Below are positions 54,275 to 63,563 of a stretch of 64,000 nt of DNA, piece after piece. The notes beneath the pieces were generated by a model. It saw only the letters and a program-made list of their open reading frames with translations. It had not been told where the DNA came from and did not search any database. Position numbers and translations under genes: made by a program. Within the stretch, counting starts at the first letter, position 1, and every line of letters begins with the position of its first letter. Source of the stretch: Pseudomonas sp. PDM05 (lineage in GTDB: Bacteria; Pseudomonadota; Gammaproteobacteria; Pseudomonadales; Pseudomonadaceae); contig NZ_JACVAC010000016.1 in assembly GCF_014851685.1 (NCBI RefSeq), forward strand, positions 1 through 64,000, in the 5' to 3' direction.

Positions 54275-55273
54275 CTAACTCTCCTGCGCCCGGTAAGCCC
54301 CTGGCGTCACCCCCGTCCACTTCTTGAACGCCCGGTGAAACGCCGACGGCTCGGAAAACCCCAGCTGCTCGGCAATCTCCTGCAACGACAAATCCGCCCG
54401 TCCCAGGTGATAGATGGCGATGTCCCGCCGCAGCTCATCCTTGAGTGCCTGAAAGCTGGTGCCTTCTTCGCGCAGGTGCCGCCGCAGGGTCTGCGGGCTG
54501 ATGTGCAGGTGCTGGGCAACCGCTTCCAGGTCCGGCCAGGGCGTGCGGTCGCGGCTGAGCAAGCGGCGCAGTTGGCTGCTGAGGCTGTCGCCTTCGTCCG
54601 GGCGTGACAGCAAGTCGGCAGGCGAGCGTTCGAGGAAGTGCTTGAGCGTGCGCTCGTCCTGCAACAGCGGCAGGCTCAGGTAGCGCGCGGGAAACACCAG
54701 GCTGCTGTGCGGCGCGCCGAACACCAGGGGGCAGGGGAACAGCAGGTCGTACTCTCCGGCATGGGCTGGCATCGGGTAGCTGAAGGTGGCCTGGTTCAGC
54801 CGGATGCGCTGGCCGATCAGCCAACTGCCGAGGCGATGCCAGATCACCAGCAGGCATTCGCTGAGGAAGTGATCCGGGTCCCACAGCTGTGAGTCGTCCA
54901 GGCTCAAGCGGGCCATGTCGCCTTCGCGCGTCAGCTGCCAGCGCGGGCCCTGTGGGAATAGGCTATAAAATAATAAGCCGCGTTCCAGCGCCTTCTCCAG
55001 GGTGCGGCAGTGGATCAGCGCGTGGCACATCATGGCGAAGGTGCCGCGCTTGCTCGGGCCTTCGGCAAAGCCCAGGTATTCGTCATCCAGCCCCAGCCAG
55101 AGCATTTGCAGCAGCCGGGTAAATTGCTCCGGGGCAATGCGGGCGCGCGGTTCGCTCAGCAGTTCGGGGGTGATGCCCAGTTGTTGCAGCAGGCCCGAAT
55201 AGTCGTAACCCGCCCGGCGCGCACCGCCGAGGGCTGCTCGGGCGTAATGACTGGCGATGGTACGTTCACGCAT
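54275..55273 (-). CDS. AraC-family transcriptional regulator
   Basis: 332 residues. The N-terminal ligand domain is of the Arabinose_bd (OruR/ArgR-like AraC) type: LLQQLGITPELLSEPRARIAPEQF. The C-terminal HTH has VAQHLHISPQTLRRHLREEG and LSLQEIAEQLGFSEPSAFHRA. It is divergent from dctA; twin palindromes lie between them. The ATG at 55273 is used because the upstream in-frame segment overlaps the palindromes and lacks resemblance to the family. Ligand unknown. Confidence 0.88.
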   Translation of the reverse strand: MRERTIASHYARAALGGARRAGYDYSGLLQQLGITPELLSEPRARIAPEQFTRLLQMLWLGLDDEYLGFAEGPSKRGTFAMMCHALIHCRTLEKALERGLLFYSLFPQGPRWQLTREGDMARLSLDDSQLWDPDHFLSECLLVIWHRLGSWLIGQRIRLNQATFSYPMPAHAGEYDLLFPCPLVFGAPHSSLVFPARYLSLPLLQDERTLKHFLERSPADLLSRPDEGDSLSSQLRRLLSRDRTPWPDLEAVAQHLHISPQTLRRHLREEGTSFQALKDELRRDIAIYHLGRADLSLQEIAEQLGFSEPSAFHRAFKKWTGVTPGAYRAQES

Positions 55274-55329
55274 GCGAAGGCCTCGTCCATGGAATGGCGG
55301 ATGGTAGCCAGCCGAGGGTAGGGCGACAA

Positions 55330-55384
55330 GGCGGATATCCGCCAAATTGTAGGACGTGATTGGACGAGTGGGCGGAAATCCGCC
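55330..55384. promoter_or_regulatory. Twin palindromic operators
   Basis: GGCGGATATCCGCC (55330-55343, perfect) and GGCGGAAATCCGCC (55371-55384, one central mismatch pair), 41 bp apart start to start, about four helical turns. They lie 57-111 bp upstream of the AraC-type gene. Confidence 0.65.
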
Positions 55385-55462
55385 ACCTGATTCGGCGCGC
55401 TGGAGGGCGCCTGAAGAGCCTCAGCCCTGATGTCTAAAGGCCTTCAGGGTTTTTCAGAGAAG

Positions 55463-55477
55463 TGGCACGACGTTTGC
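55463..55477 (+). promoter_or_regulatory. Sigma-54 promoter of dctA
   Basis: TGGCACG-ACGT-TTGC, full match to the RpoN consensus, GG and GC 10 bp apart. DctA in P. aeruginosa depends on RpoN and DctB/DctD. The 5' leader would be about 120 nt. Confidence 0.9.
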
Positions 55478-55611
55478 GATACAGATTACAGCGCAGGCCG
55501 CTCCGACAGGCCTCGCAAACAACAAATCCCTCCAGTGCAGGAGGGTTCGCAATTCAAGTGTCGTGGGCAATGGCGGATCTTTGCCACACGGGACGATTGA
55601 GGAATTTTGCA

Positions 55612-56943
55612 ATGACGACTCGTCAGCCAATCTACAAATCCCTGTATTTCCAGGTGATCGTTGCAATCGTTATCGGTATTTTGCTCGGTCACTTCTATCC
55701 GGATACCGGCGTGGCCCTCAAGCCATTGGGTGACGGGTTCATCAAACTGATCAAAATGGTCATCGCCCCGATCATCTTCTGCACCGTTGTCAGCGGCATC
55801 GCTGGCATGCAAAGCATGAAATCGGTCGGCAAGACTGGCGGCTACGCGTTGCTGTACTTCGAAATCGTTTCGACCATCGCGCTGCTGATCGGCCTGGTCG
55901 TGGTCAACGTTGTGCAACCGGGCGCCGGCATGCACATCGACGTGGCTACCCTGGACGCTTCGAAAGTCGCGGCCTACGTGACTGCCGGTAAAGACCAGAG
56001 CATCGTTGGCTTTATCCTCAACGTTATCCCGAACACCATCGTCGGCGCCTTCGCCAACGGCGACATCCTGCAAGTGCTGATGTTCTCGGTGATCTTCGGT
56101 TTCGCCCTGCACCGCCTGGGTGCCTACGGCAAGCCGGTACTGGACTTCATCGATCGCTTCGCCCACGTGATGTTCAACATCATCAACATGATCATGAAGC
56201 TCGCGCCAATCGGTGCCCTGGGCGCCATGGCGTTCACCATCGGTGCCTATGGCGTAGGTTCCCTGGTGCAACTGGGCCAGCTGATGATCTGCTTCTACAT
56301 CACCTGCGTGCTGTTCGTGCTGGTGGTGCTGGGCGCTATCTGCCGCGCTCACGGTTTCAGCGTGATCAAGCTGATCCGCTACATCCGTGAAGAGCTGCTG
56401 ATCGTTCTGGGTACTTCGTCTTCCGAATCCGCACTGCCACGCATGCTGATCAAGATGGAGCGTCTGGGCGCGAAGAAATCCGTAGTAGGCCTGGTGATCC
56501 CGACTGGCTACTCCTTCAACCTCGACGGTACGTCGATCTACCTGACCATGGCGGCCGTGTTCATCGCCCAGGCGACTGACACCCACATGGACATCACCCA
56601 CCAGATCACGCTGCTGCTGGTGCTGCTGCTGTCCTCCAAAGGCGCTGCGGGCGTGACCGGTTCGGGCTTCATCGTACTGGCTGCAACCCTGTCGGCCGTA
56701 GGCCACCTGCCGGTTGCCGGTTTGGCGCTGATCCTGGGTATCGACCGCTTCATGTCTGAAGCCCGCGCCCTGACCAACCTGGTTGGTAACGCCGTGGCCA
56801 CCCTGGTTGTGGCCAAGTGGGTCAAGGAACTGGACACCGACAAGCTGCAAAGCGAGCTGGCGTCCGGCGGTACCGGTATCTCGGAAACCCGCGAACTGGA
56901 TGACCTGGGCGTGGCCGAAGGCCCTGCACCTACCGTCAAGTAA
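55612..56943 (+). CDS. dctA: C4-dicarboxylate:cation symporter DctA
   Basis: 443 residues of the DAACS family: ~8 membrane helices plus re-entrant loops, with LLIVLGTSSSESALPRM (serine-rich hairpin HP1), PTGYSFNLDGTSIYL (TM7) and SKGAAGVTGSGFIVLA (HP2). Imports succinate, malate and fumarate. ATG at 55612 after TTGAGGAATTTTGCA; the upstream in-frame ATG would lie before the sigma-54 promoter. The phoPQ-dctA neighbourhood matches PA1179-PA1183. Confidence 0.95.
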   Translation: MTTRQPIYKSLYFQVIVAIVIGILLGHFYPDTGVALKPLGDGFIKLIKMVIAPIIFCTVVSGIAGMQSMKSVGKTGGYALLYFEIVSTIALLIGLVVVNVVQPGAGMHIDVATLDASKVAAYVTAGKDQSIVGFILNVIPNTIVGAFANGDILQVLMFSVIFGFALHRLGAYGKPVLDFIDRFAHVMFNIINMIMKLAPIGALGAMAFTIGAYGVGSLVQLGQLMICFYITCVLFVLVVLGAICRAHGFSVIKLIRYIREELLIVLGTSSSESALPRMLIKMERLGAKKSVVGLVIPTGYSFNLDGTSIYLTMAAVFIAQATDTHMDITHQITLLLVLLLSSKGAAGVTGSGFIVLAATLSAVGHLPVAGLALILGIDRFMSEARALTNLVGNAVATLVVAKWVKELDTDKLQSELASGGTGISETRELDDLGVAEGPAPTVK

Positions 56944-56980
56944 GCTACTGCCGGCGTGAACTGACGCCGACCGCGATACA

Positions 56981-57015
56981 CAAACGCCCCGACCTGTTCG
57001 GGGCGTTTGCGTTTC
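56981..57015 (+). terminator. Terminator of dctA
   Basis: CAAACGCCCCGA-CCTG-TTCGGGGCGTTTG followed by CGTTT. Confidence 0.92.
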
Positions 57016-57067
57016 TGGTTTACAGTGGGTGAATCTGTTTGCCGTTGTAAAGCTTGCTGGAGGTTTG

Positions 57068-58021
57068 ATGGACAGCGTTGATCTGAATGTCCTGCGCAGC
57101 GTGCTCGAATGGCGTCGCGCCGGGCAGCGTGTGGTGTTGTACAGCGTCGTGCAGACCTGGGGCAGTGCGCCACGGCCGCCGGGGGCAATGTTGGCCTTGC
57201 GTGGTGATGGTGTGGTGATCGGCTCAGTGTCCGGCGGTTGCATCGAGGATGACCTGATCGCGCGGCTGCAAGATGGTCGCTTGCCGGCCGATGGGCCGCC
57301 GGTGCAGCTGGTGACTTACGGTGTCACCCGCGATGAGGCGGCGCGTTTTGGCTTGCCGTGCGGCGGCACCCTGCGCCTGACCGAGGAGCGTGTTGATGAG
57401 TGGGAGTGGGTGTCGCAATTGCTGGAACGCTGCGAGGCCCACCAGATTGTCGCCCGTGAACTTAACCTGGCGACCGGCGAGGTGACACTGAGCGAGGCGA
57501 ACAAGACCGATGCGGTGACCTTCGACGGCGAGCGCCTGCGTGCGATTTACGGCCCGCGTTGGCGCCTGTTGCTGATCGGCGCCGGCCAACTGTCGCGCTA
57601 CGTGGCGCAAATGGCGCGGCTGCTGGATTTCGAAGTACTGATCTGCGACCCGCGGGAAGAGTTCGTCTACGGCTGGGAGCAGCAGCACGGCCGCTTCGTG
57701 CCGGGCATGCCGGACGAAGCGGTGTTGAATATCCACACCGATGAACGTACGGCCATCGTCTGCCTTACCCATGACCCGCGCCTGGATGACATGGCGTTGC
57801 TGACGGCGTTGAATTCACCGGCGTTCTACATTGGCGCCCTGGGTTCGCGGGTCAATACGCAGAAGCGCCGGGAAACCTTGGCGGCGCTGGGGTTGTCGGC
57901 AGAGGCGATTGCGCGTTTGCATGGGCCGATTGGTTTGTATATCGGCAGCCATACACCGGCGGAAATCGCGCTATCGCTGCTGGCGGAAATTGTCGCGATC
58001 AAAAATGGCGTGGTGTCGTGA
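57068..58021 (+). CDS. XdhC/CoxI-family protein
   Basis: 317 residues. The N-terminal XdhC_CoxI domain is LRSVLEWRRAGQRVVLYSVV QTWGSAPRPPGAM, with the family GSVSGGCIEDDL. The C-terminal Rossmann-like XdhC_C domain is WRLLLIGAGQLSRYVAQMA and FYIGALGSRVNTQKRRE. XdhC proteins bind and sulfurate molybdenum cofactor for xanthine dehydrogenase-type enzymes. No molybdoenzyme gene is in the window. The stop overlaps the next gene's GTG. Confidence 0.9.
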   Translation: MDSVDLNVLRSVLEWRRAGQRVVLYSVVQTWGSAPRPPGAMLALRGDGVVIGSVSGGCIEDDLIARLQDGRLPADGPPVQLVTYGVTRDEAARFGLPCGGTLRLTEERVDEWEWVSQLLERCEAHQIVARELNLATGEVTLSEANKTDAVTFDGERLRAIYGPRWRLLLIGAGQLSRYVAQMARLLDFEVLICDPREEFVYGWEQQHGRFVPGMPDEAVLNIHTDERTAIVCLTHDPRLDDMALLTALNSPAFYIGALGSRVNTQKRRETLAALGLSAEAIARLHGPIGLYIGSHTPAEIALSLLAEIVAIKNGVVS

Positions 58022-58617
58022 CGGTCACTGCGCTTGTATTGGCGGCAGGGCAGGGCAGACGGTTCCGCGCTGAAGCGGGCGATGCCCAGGACAAGCTGTT
58101 GGCCGCCTGCATGGGCCTGGATGGCGTGATGCGACCGGTGATCGAGCAGGTGCTGCTGAACCTGCCGGCGAGCATTGTACGGCGCTGGGTGGTGACTTCG
58201 CCGGGGCGGGATGAGGTGGTTCGTCTGGCCAGGGCGTATGGCTGTGAGGTGCTGTTGCTGGAGTCTGCAGGTATGGGCGACAGCCTTGCGGCGGCGGTTG
58301 CGGCCAGTGGTTCGGCTGACGGTTGGCTGGTGGTGCTGGGGGATATGCCGTTTATTCAGCCTGCGAGTATTGAGCGGGTGGTGGAGGGGCTGGAGGTGGA
58401 TGGCATTTGTGTGCCGGTGCAGAGCGGGCGGTATGGGCATCCTGTGGCGTTTGGGGCTGCGTTTGGGCCGCAGTTGATGGCGCTGAGCGGTGATCGTGGA
58501 GGGCGGGCGTTGTTTGTGTCGGCATCGGTGCAGGAGGTACTGGTGGACGACCCGGGGGTGCTTTGGGATGTCGACTTGCCGCAACTCTTGAGCTTCACAC
58601 CACCTCGCTCGGATTGA
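58018..58617 (+). CDS. MobA/MocA-like nucleotidyltransferase
   Basis: 199 residues. Starts with the NTP-binding VTALVLAAGQGRRF and has LVVLGDMPFIQP, and YGHPVAFGAAF. Resembles MocA/CoxC-type molybdenum cofactor cytidylyltransferases, which finish the cofactor for XdhC clients. GTG start overlaps the xdhC-like stop (GTGA). Confidence 0.85.
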   Translation: MTVTALVLAAGQGRRFRAEAGDAQDKLLAACMGLDGVMRPVIEQVLLNLPASIVRRWVVTSPGRDEVVRLARAYGCEVLLLESAGMGDSLAAAVAASGSADGWLVVLGDMPFIQPASIERVVEGLEVDGICVPVQSGRYGHPVAFGAAFGPQLMALSGDRGGRALFVSASVQEVLVDDPGVLWDVDLPQLLSFTPPRSD

Positions 58618-58641
58618 ACTGCATGGCAAATTGGAAGCATC

Positions 58642-58677
58642 AAAAAGCCCCGCCTGATCACTCAGGCGGGGCTTTTT
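58642..58677. terminator. Bidirectional terminator (mocA-like / rne)
   Basis: AAAAAGCCCCGCCTGA-TCAC-TCAGGCGGGGCTTTTT between convergent genes. Confidence 0.95.
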
Positions 58678-58691
58678 AGTCGCTGCTGGAA

Positions 58692-61600
58692 TCAGGCGAG
58701 AGGTTTGCTCTCGTGTTCTGCTTCCTGTGCAGCGGCAGCGGCAGCGGCGGCTGCTTCAGCTTCCTTGCGACGACGACGCACTTCACGTGGGTCGTTCGGC
58801 GCACGGCCGTTTTCGGTCAAGGCGCTGGCCGGGGCTGCTTCAACCACCGGAGCGGCGACTTCGGCAACCACTGGCGCTTCAACCACGGGTGCAGGCTCGA
58901 CAACCGGTGCTGGCTCAGCCACTGGAGCAGGTTCTGCAACCACGACAGCTTCGGCAACCGGAGCCGGCGCTTCTTCTACCACAGGGGCAGGCGCTGGCGC
59001 TTCAACCGGGGCGGCTGGCTCGGCAGTCCACTGGAAGGCGGTCTGTTCTTCACGAACTTCACGAACTTCCAGGGCGGCTTCGACAACGGGTGCTTCAACC
59101 ACGGCTTCAACCACTGGCTGAGGCTCAACGACCGGTGCCGCTTCTACCGCAACCACTTCGACTTCTGGCTGGGCTTCGTGAACCGGTGCCAGTTCGACTT
59201 GCGCAACAACCGGCGCTTCGACTGGTGTGGTTGCTTCTACAACCGGCGCTTCGGCAACAGGTGCTTCAACAGCCGGCGCTTCTACCACTGGGGTTTCGGC
59301 GACGGGTGCTTCAACTGCGGCGGTTTCTTCGACAGCAGCGGTCGCACGTTCAGCCTGCTCGTGGGCCTGGGCTTCAGCCGATGCGCTGATGACCGAGCTG
59401 GCAACGGCCGCGGTCACGGCCAGGCCGGCAGCCAGTTCGGTGCCAGTGGCTGCTTCTGCGTTCTCGCCGGCTTCTTCCGAGCCTTCGATCACGTTGCCGT
59501 TGGCGTCACGTTGACGCTCACGACGGTTGCTGCGACGACGCTGGCCACGGGAGCGGCGGCGTGGGCGATCGCCTTCGGCGCCGTCCTGACCGTCTTCCTG
59601 CGACTGCTCTTCAGCGCTCAGTACTTCTTCGTCTTCGCTGGCAGCGGCGGCCTGTTCGGCACGTGGCTGACGCTCTTCACGCGGTGGGCGTGGCTGACGT
59701 TCTTCACGTGGCGCACGCTCTTCGCGTGGCTGGCGAGCCGGGCGCTCTTCAGCAACAGCGGCGGCACCAGCAGCGGCGACGGCAGGTGCTGCGTCCAGCG
59801 GTTCACGCAGTTCACGCACGCGTTCTTCACGCTCGCCACGTGGCTTGCGATCTTCACGTGGGGCACGTGGGGTGCGTGGTGCGCGTTCTTCACGCGGTGC
59901 ACGCTCTTCGCGGGCTACGGTTGGAGTCTCTTCACGGGCTTCGCGAGGAGCACGCTCTTCACGTGGTGCGCGCTCTTCACGCGGTGCACGTTCTTCGCGT
60001 GGCTTGCGCTCTTCGTCACGGCGGCCGTTGCGGTTACGGCTCTGCTGGCGACCGTTGCGACGTTCTTCGTTGCGCGCCGGGCGCTCGGCCGCTGGTTTTT
60101 CAACCACAACCGGAGCAGCAGGCTCTTCCTTGGTGGCAAACAGGCTGACCAGCGACTTCACCAGGCCCTTGAACAGGCTTGGCTCAGGCAGGGCGGCCGG
60201 TGCGGCAACCGGAGCGGCGGCTTCAACCGGGACCGGTGCGTTGGCACGGGCTGGCGCGGTCTTGACGGCGGCTTCCTGGCGAACCAGGGTGCGGGTCGCA
60301 GCGGCCGGCTGGACTTCTTCCACTTCGGCAGCAGCAGCGGCGATTTCGTAGCTGGACTGGCCGCTGTGGGCTTCCGGGCTGTCATCACGCAGGCGCTGCA
60401 CTTCGAAGTGCGGCGTTTCGAGGTGATCGTTCGGCAGGATGACGATACGGGCACGGGTGCGCAGTTCGATCTTGGTGATCGAGTTGCGTTTTTCGTTGAG
60501 CAGGAACGCGGCAACCGGGATCGGCACTTGCGCGCGGACTTCGGCGGTGCGGTCTTTCAGGGCTTCTTCTTCGATCAGGCGCAGGATTGCCAGGGACAGC
60601 GATTCAACGTCACGGATGATGCCGGTGCCGTTGCAACGCGGGCAGACGATGCCGCTGCTCTCGCCCAGGGACGGACGCAGGCGCTGACGGGACATTTCCA
60701 GCAGGCCGAAGCGCGAGATGCGGCCGACTTGCACGCGGGCACGGTCAGCTTCCAGGCATTCGCGGACTTTCTCTTCCACGGCGCGCTGGTTCTTGGCTGG
60801 AGTCATGTCGATGAAGTCGATCACGATCAGGCCGCCGATGTCACGCAGGCGCAGCTGGCGGGCGATTTCTTCAGCCGCTTCCAGGTTGGTCTGCAGGGCG
60901 GTTTCTTCGATGTCGCTGCCTTTCGTTGCGCGCGCCGAGTTGATGTCGATGGACACCAGGGCTTCGGTCGGGTCGATCACGATGGAGCCACCGGAAGGCA
61001 GTTCGACTACGCGCTGGAAGGCGGTCTCGATCTGGCTTTCGATCTGGAAACGGTTGAACAGCGGCACGCTGTCTTCGTACAGCTTGATCTTGCTGGCGTA
61101 CTGCGGCATCACCTGGCGGATGAAGGTCAGGGCTTCGTCCTGGGCTTCAACGCTGTCGATCAGCACTTCGCCGATGTCCTGGCGCAGGTAGTCGCGGATG
61201 GCGCGGATGATCACGTTGCTTTCCTGGTAGATCAGGAATGGCGCGGAACGATCCAGGGACGCTTCTTTGATGGCGGTCCACAGTTGCAGCAGGTAGTCGA
61301 GGTCCCACTGCATTTCTTCGCTGCTGCGGCCAAGGCCGGCAGTGCGAACGATCAGGCCCATGTCGGCCGGTGCAACCAGGCCGTTCAGCGCTTCACGCAG
61401 TTCGTTACGCTCTTCGCCTTCGATGCGACGGGAAATGCCGCCGGCACGTGGGTTGTTCGGCATCAGGACCAGGTAACGGCCAGCCAGGCTGATGAAGGTG
61501 GTCAGGGCTGCGCCCTTGTTGCCACGTTCTTCTTTTTCCACCTGGACGATGACTTCCTGGCCTTCGCTCAGGACGTCCTTGATGTTCACGCGGCCTTCAG

Positions 61601-61844
61601 GGGCTTTCTTGAAGTATTCGCGGGAGATTTCTTTGAGTGGCAGGAAGCCGTGGCGCTCGGAGCCGAAATCGACAAAGGCAGCCTCAAGGCTTGGTTCGAT
61701 GCGAGTAATACGGCCTTTATAGATGTTGGCCTTCTTTTGCTCGCGTGCACCGGATTCGATGTCCAGGTCGTAGAGGCGTTGGCCATCTACCAGTGCAACA
61801 CGCAACTCTTCGGGTTGAGTTGCGTTAATCAGCATTCTTTTCAT
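58692..61844 (-). CDS. rne: Ribonuclease E
   Basis: 1050 residues. The N-terminal catalytic half (about 1-520) begins MKRMLINATQPEELRVALVD, has an S1 domain, the DNase-I-like active region (VDINSARATKG) and the zinc-link CPRCNGTG. The C-terminal half is intrinsically disordered. First comes an Arg/Glu block with REERAP repeats (about 610-720), then Arg-rich RNA-binding RRRSRGQRRRSNRRERQRD, then Val/Glu/Ala/Pro repeats (about 850-1020). It starts mRNA decay and processes rRNA and tRNA, scaffolding the degradosome. Divergent from rluC, as in E. coli and PA2976-PA2975. Confidence 0.96.
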   Translation of the reverse strand: MKRMLINATQPEELRVALVDGQRLYDLDIESGAREQKKANIYKGRITRIEPSLEAAFVDFGSERHGFLPLKEISREYFKKAPEGRVNIKDVLSEGQEVIVQVEKEERGNKGAALTTFISLAGRYLVLMPNNPRAGGISRRIEGEERNELREALNGLVAPADMGLIVRTAGLGRSSEEMQWDLDYLLQLWTAIKEASLDRSAPFLIYQESNVIIRAIRDYLRQDIGEVLIDSVEAQDEALTFIRQVMPQYASKIKLYEDSVPLFNRFQIESQIETAFQRVVELPSGGSIVIDPTEALVSIDINSARATKGSDIEETALQTNLEAAEEIARQLRLRDIGGLIVIDFIDMTPAKNQRAVEEKVRECLEADRARVQVGRISRFGLLEMSRQRLRPSLGESSGIVCPRCNGTGIIRDVESLSLAILRLIEEEALKDRTAEVRAQVPIPVAAFLLNEKRNSITKIELRTRARIVILPNDHLETPHFEVQRLRDDSPEAHSGQSSYEIAAAAAEVEEVQPAAATRTLVRQEAAVKTAPARANAPVPVEAAAPVAAPAALPEPSLFKGLVKSLVSLFATKEEPAAPVVVEKPAAERPARNEERRNGRQQSRNRNGRRDEERKPREERAPREERAPREERAPREAREETPTVAREERAPREERAPRTPRAPREDRKPRGEREERVRELREPLDAAPAVAAAGAAAVAEERPARQPREERAPREERQPRPPREERQPRAEQAAAASEDEEVLSAEEQSQEDGQDGAEGDRPRRRSRGQRRRSNRRERQRDANGNVIEGSEEAGENAEAATGTELAAGLAVTAAVASSVISASAEAQAHEQAERATAAVEETAAVEAPVAETPVVEAPAVEAPVAEAPVVEATTPVEAPVVAQVELAPVHEAQPEVEVVAVEAAPVVEPQPVVEAVVEAPVVEAALEVREVREEQTAFQWTAEPAAPVEAPAPAPVVEEAPAPVAEAVVVAEPAPVAEPAPVVEPAPVVEAPVVAEVAAPVVEAAPASALTENGRAPNDPREVRRRRKEAEAAAAAAAAAQEAEHESKPLA

Positions 61845-62603
61845 GTTGTACCGTCGGTTTCCGGGCTGCCGGAAACGGCGTTCGGCACACACGACTTCTC
61901 ACGGTCGGTGTCAGGTGCGTCAAGAGTGGTTGGCCACTCCAGTGTCCAGCGACATCTGCCCAAAGGGGGCAAAGGCGCGACGGACGCGTCCTGCTTGTTT
62001 GCTGTGGTGACCAAGGCACCACTTCAACAAAAGCTAAGGTCAGGAGGAGGAATCAACCGGCGACTGTGGACGAGATGAAGCGTCTAAATATAAGCCTAGT
62101 GCTACACGGTCCGACGGTTGTGCATCTCCACCCTACACGTATCCCTGATAATTCGGGTGCTGCCGCGCGCAGAATCCGCAGCGGGTTGGCATTTACCGTG
62201 TTTTCCAATGGGGAGAACACGCTCATGGCTAAACAAGACTAGGTGTGGGCGACTGCGCTCTCACTCAGCTCTTAACAGGCGTTGTTTCCGAAGCATTCGC
62301 CATGGTCTGGCCCAAGACTGACTGCACTTTGTGAACTGGCCGTAAATATCGGCGCAAAACGCGAGTATTCACTCTGCTTTCTGCACTCGCTTCAGGCCTC
62401 ATGTCACCTGCGCTCGTTACAATCCTGAGCCTTCCAAGGTGGCGAAAGCCCCGTAGGACGGCCTCGCGTCCTGATGAATTGCGATGGTCAGGGCCGGCTG
62501 TATGCCGCATGTCCTCTGGCCAGGCCGCTTTTGGCGGCGTTCGCGACTATAGCAGCAATGATTAAGTGCTTCAATTCCATAAAAAATTGTTATCATCGCC
62601 GCC
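61845..62603. other. Divergent rne-rluC intergenic region
   Basis: 759 bp without a gene. Most should be the long rne 5' untranslated region; in E. coli this leader senses RNase E activity. A weak candidate -10 for rne is TATATT (minus, 62087-62092), giving a leader of about 235 nt. For rluC, TATCAT lies at 62591-62596, only 7 bp before its ATG. Confidence 0.5.
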
Positions 62604-63563
62604 ATGACGACTACCGCCCCCCAGACCCCCAGCGTCCAGCTGCTCGAGGTCTCGCCGGAATATGCCGGCCAACGCATCGACAATTTTCTCCTGGCCAGGC
62701 TCAAAGGCGTGCCCAAGACCTTGATTTACCGCATCTTGCGTAAAGGTGAAGTGCGGGTGAACAAGGGCCGGATCAAGCCCGAGTACAAGCTGCAGGCGGG
62801 CGATATCGTCCGTGTGCCGCCGGTGCGCGTGCCGGAACGTGACGAGCCTGTGCCGCTGGCCCAGGGCCTGTTGCAGCGCCTGGAAGCCTCGATTGTCTTC
62901 GAAGACAACAAGCTGATCGTGATCAACAAGCCTTGCGGCATTGCCGTCCACGGCGGCAGCGGCCTGAATTTCGGTGTGATCGAAGCCTTTCGTCAGTTGC
63001 GTCCGGATGCCAAGGAGCTGGAGTTGGTCCACCGCCTGGACCGTGACACTTCCGGCCTGCTGATGATCGCCAAGAAGCGCAGCATGTTGCGCCACCTGCA
63101 CACCGCCCTGCGTGGCGATGGCGTGGACAAGCGCTACATGGCGCTGGTGCGTGGCAACTGGGCCAGCTCGATCAAGAGCGTGCGGGCGCCGCTGCAGAAG
63201 AGCAACCTGCGCTCCGGCGAGCGCATGGTGGAGGTGGACGAGGAGGGCAAAGAAGCCCTGACCCTGTTCAAGGTGCTGCGCCGCTTCGGCGACTTTGCCA
63301 CCATGGTCGAAGCCAAGCCGGTCACCGGGCGAACCCACCAGATTCGTGTGCACACCCTGCATGCCGGGCATTGCATCGCCGGTGACACCAAGTACGGCGA
63401 CGAGGATTTCTCCAAGGAAATCCGCGACCTGGGTGGCAAACGCCTGTTCCTGCACGCCTACATGCTCACCGTGCCGCTGCCGGATGGCGGCGAACTGAAG
63501 CTGCAGGCCCCGGTCGACGAGATGTGGGCCAAGACCGTGGAGCGTTTGAGTGTCGCACCCTGA
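62604..63563 (+). CDS. rluC: 23S rRNA pseudouridine synthase RluC
   Basis: 319 residues. An N-terminal S4 RNA-binding domain (YAGQRIDNFLLARLKGVPKT) is followed by the RluA-family catalytic domain with D146 in HRLDRDTSGLLM and PVTGRTHQIRVH. Modifies positions 955, 2504 and 2580 of 23S rRNA in E. coli. Its 3' end overlaps the following HAD gene by 14 bases. Confidence 0.95.
   Translation: MTTTAPQTPSVQLLEVSPEYAGQRIDNFLLARLKGVPKTLIYRILRKGEVRVNKGRIKPEYKLQAGDIVRVPPVRVPERDEPVPLAQGLLQRLEASIVFEDNKLIVINKPCGIAVHGGSGLNFGVIEAFRQLRPDAKELELVHRLDRDTSGLLMIAKKRSMLRHLHTALRGDGVDKRYMALVRGNWASSIKSVRAPLQKSNLRSGERMVEVDEEGKEALTLFKVLRRFGDFATMVEAKPVTGRTHQIRVHTLHAGHCIAGDTKYGDEDFSKEIRDLGGKRLFLHAYMLTVPLPDGGELKLQAPVDEMWAKTVERLSVAP

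Noticed and set aside
58713..62078. Open frame of 1121 codons opposite rne, rich in Phe/Gly
   Set aside because: Complement of the repetitive rne coding sequence; composition is a mirror of Glu/Ala/Pro codons.
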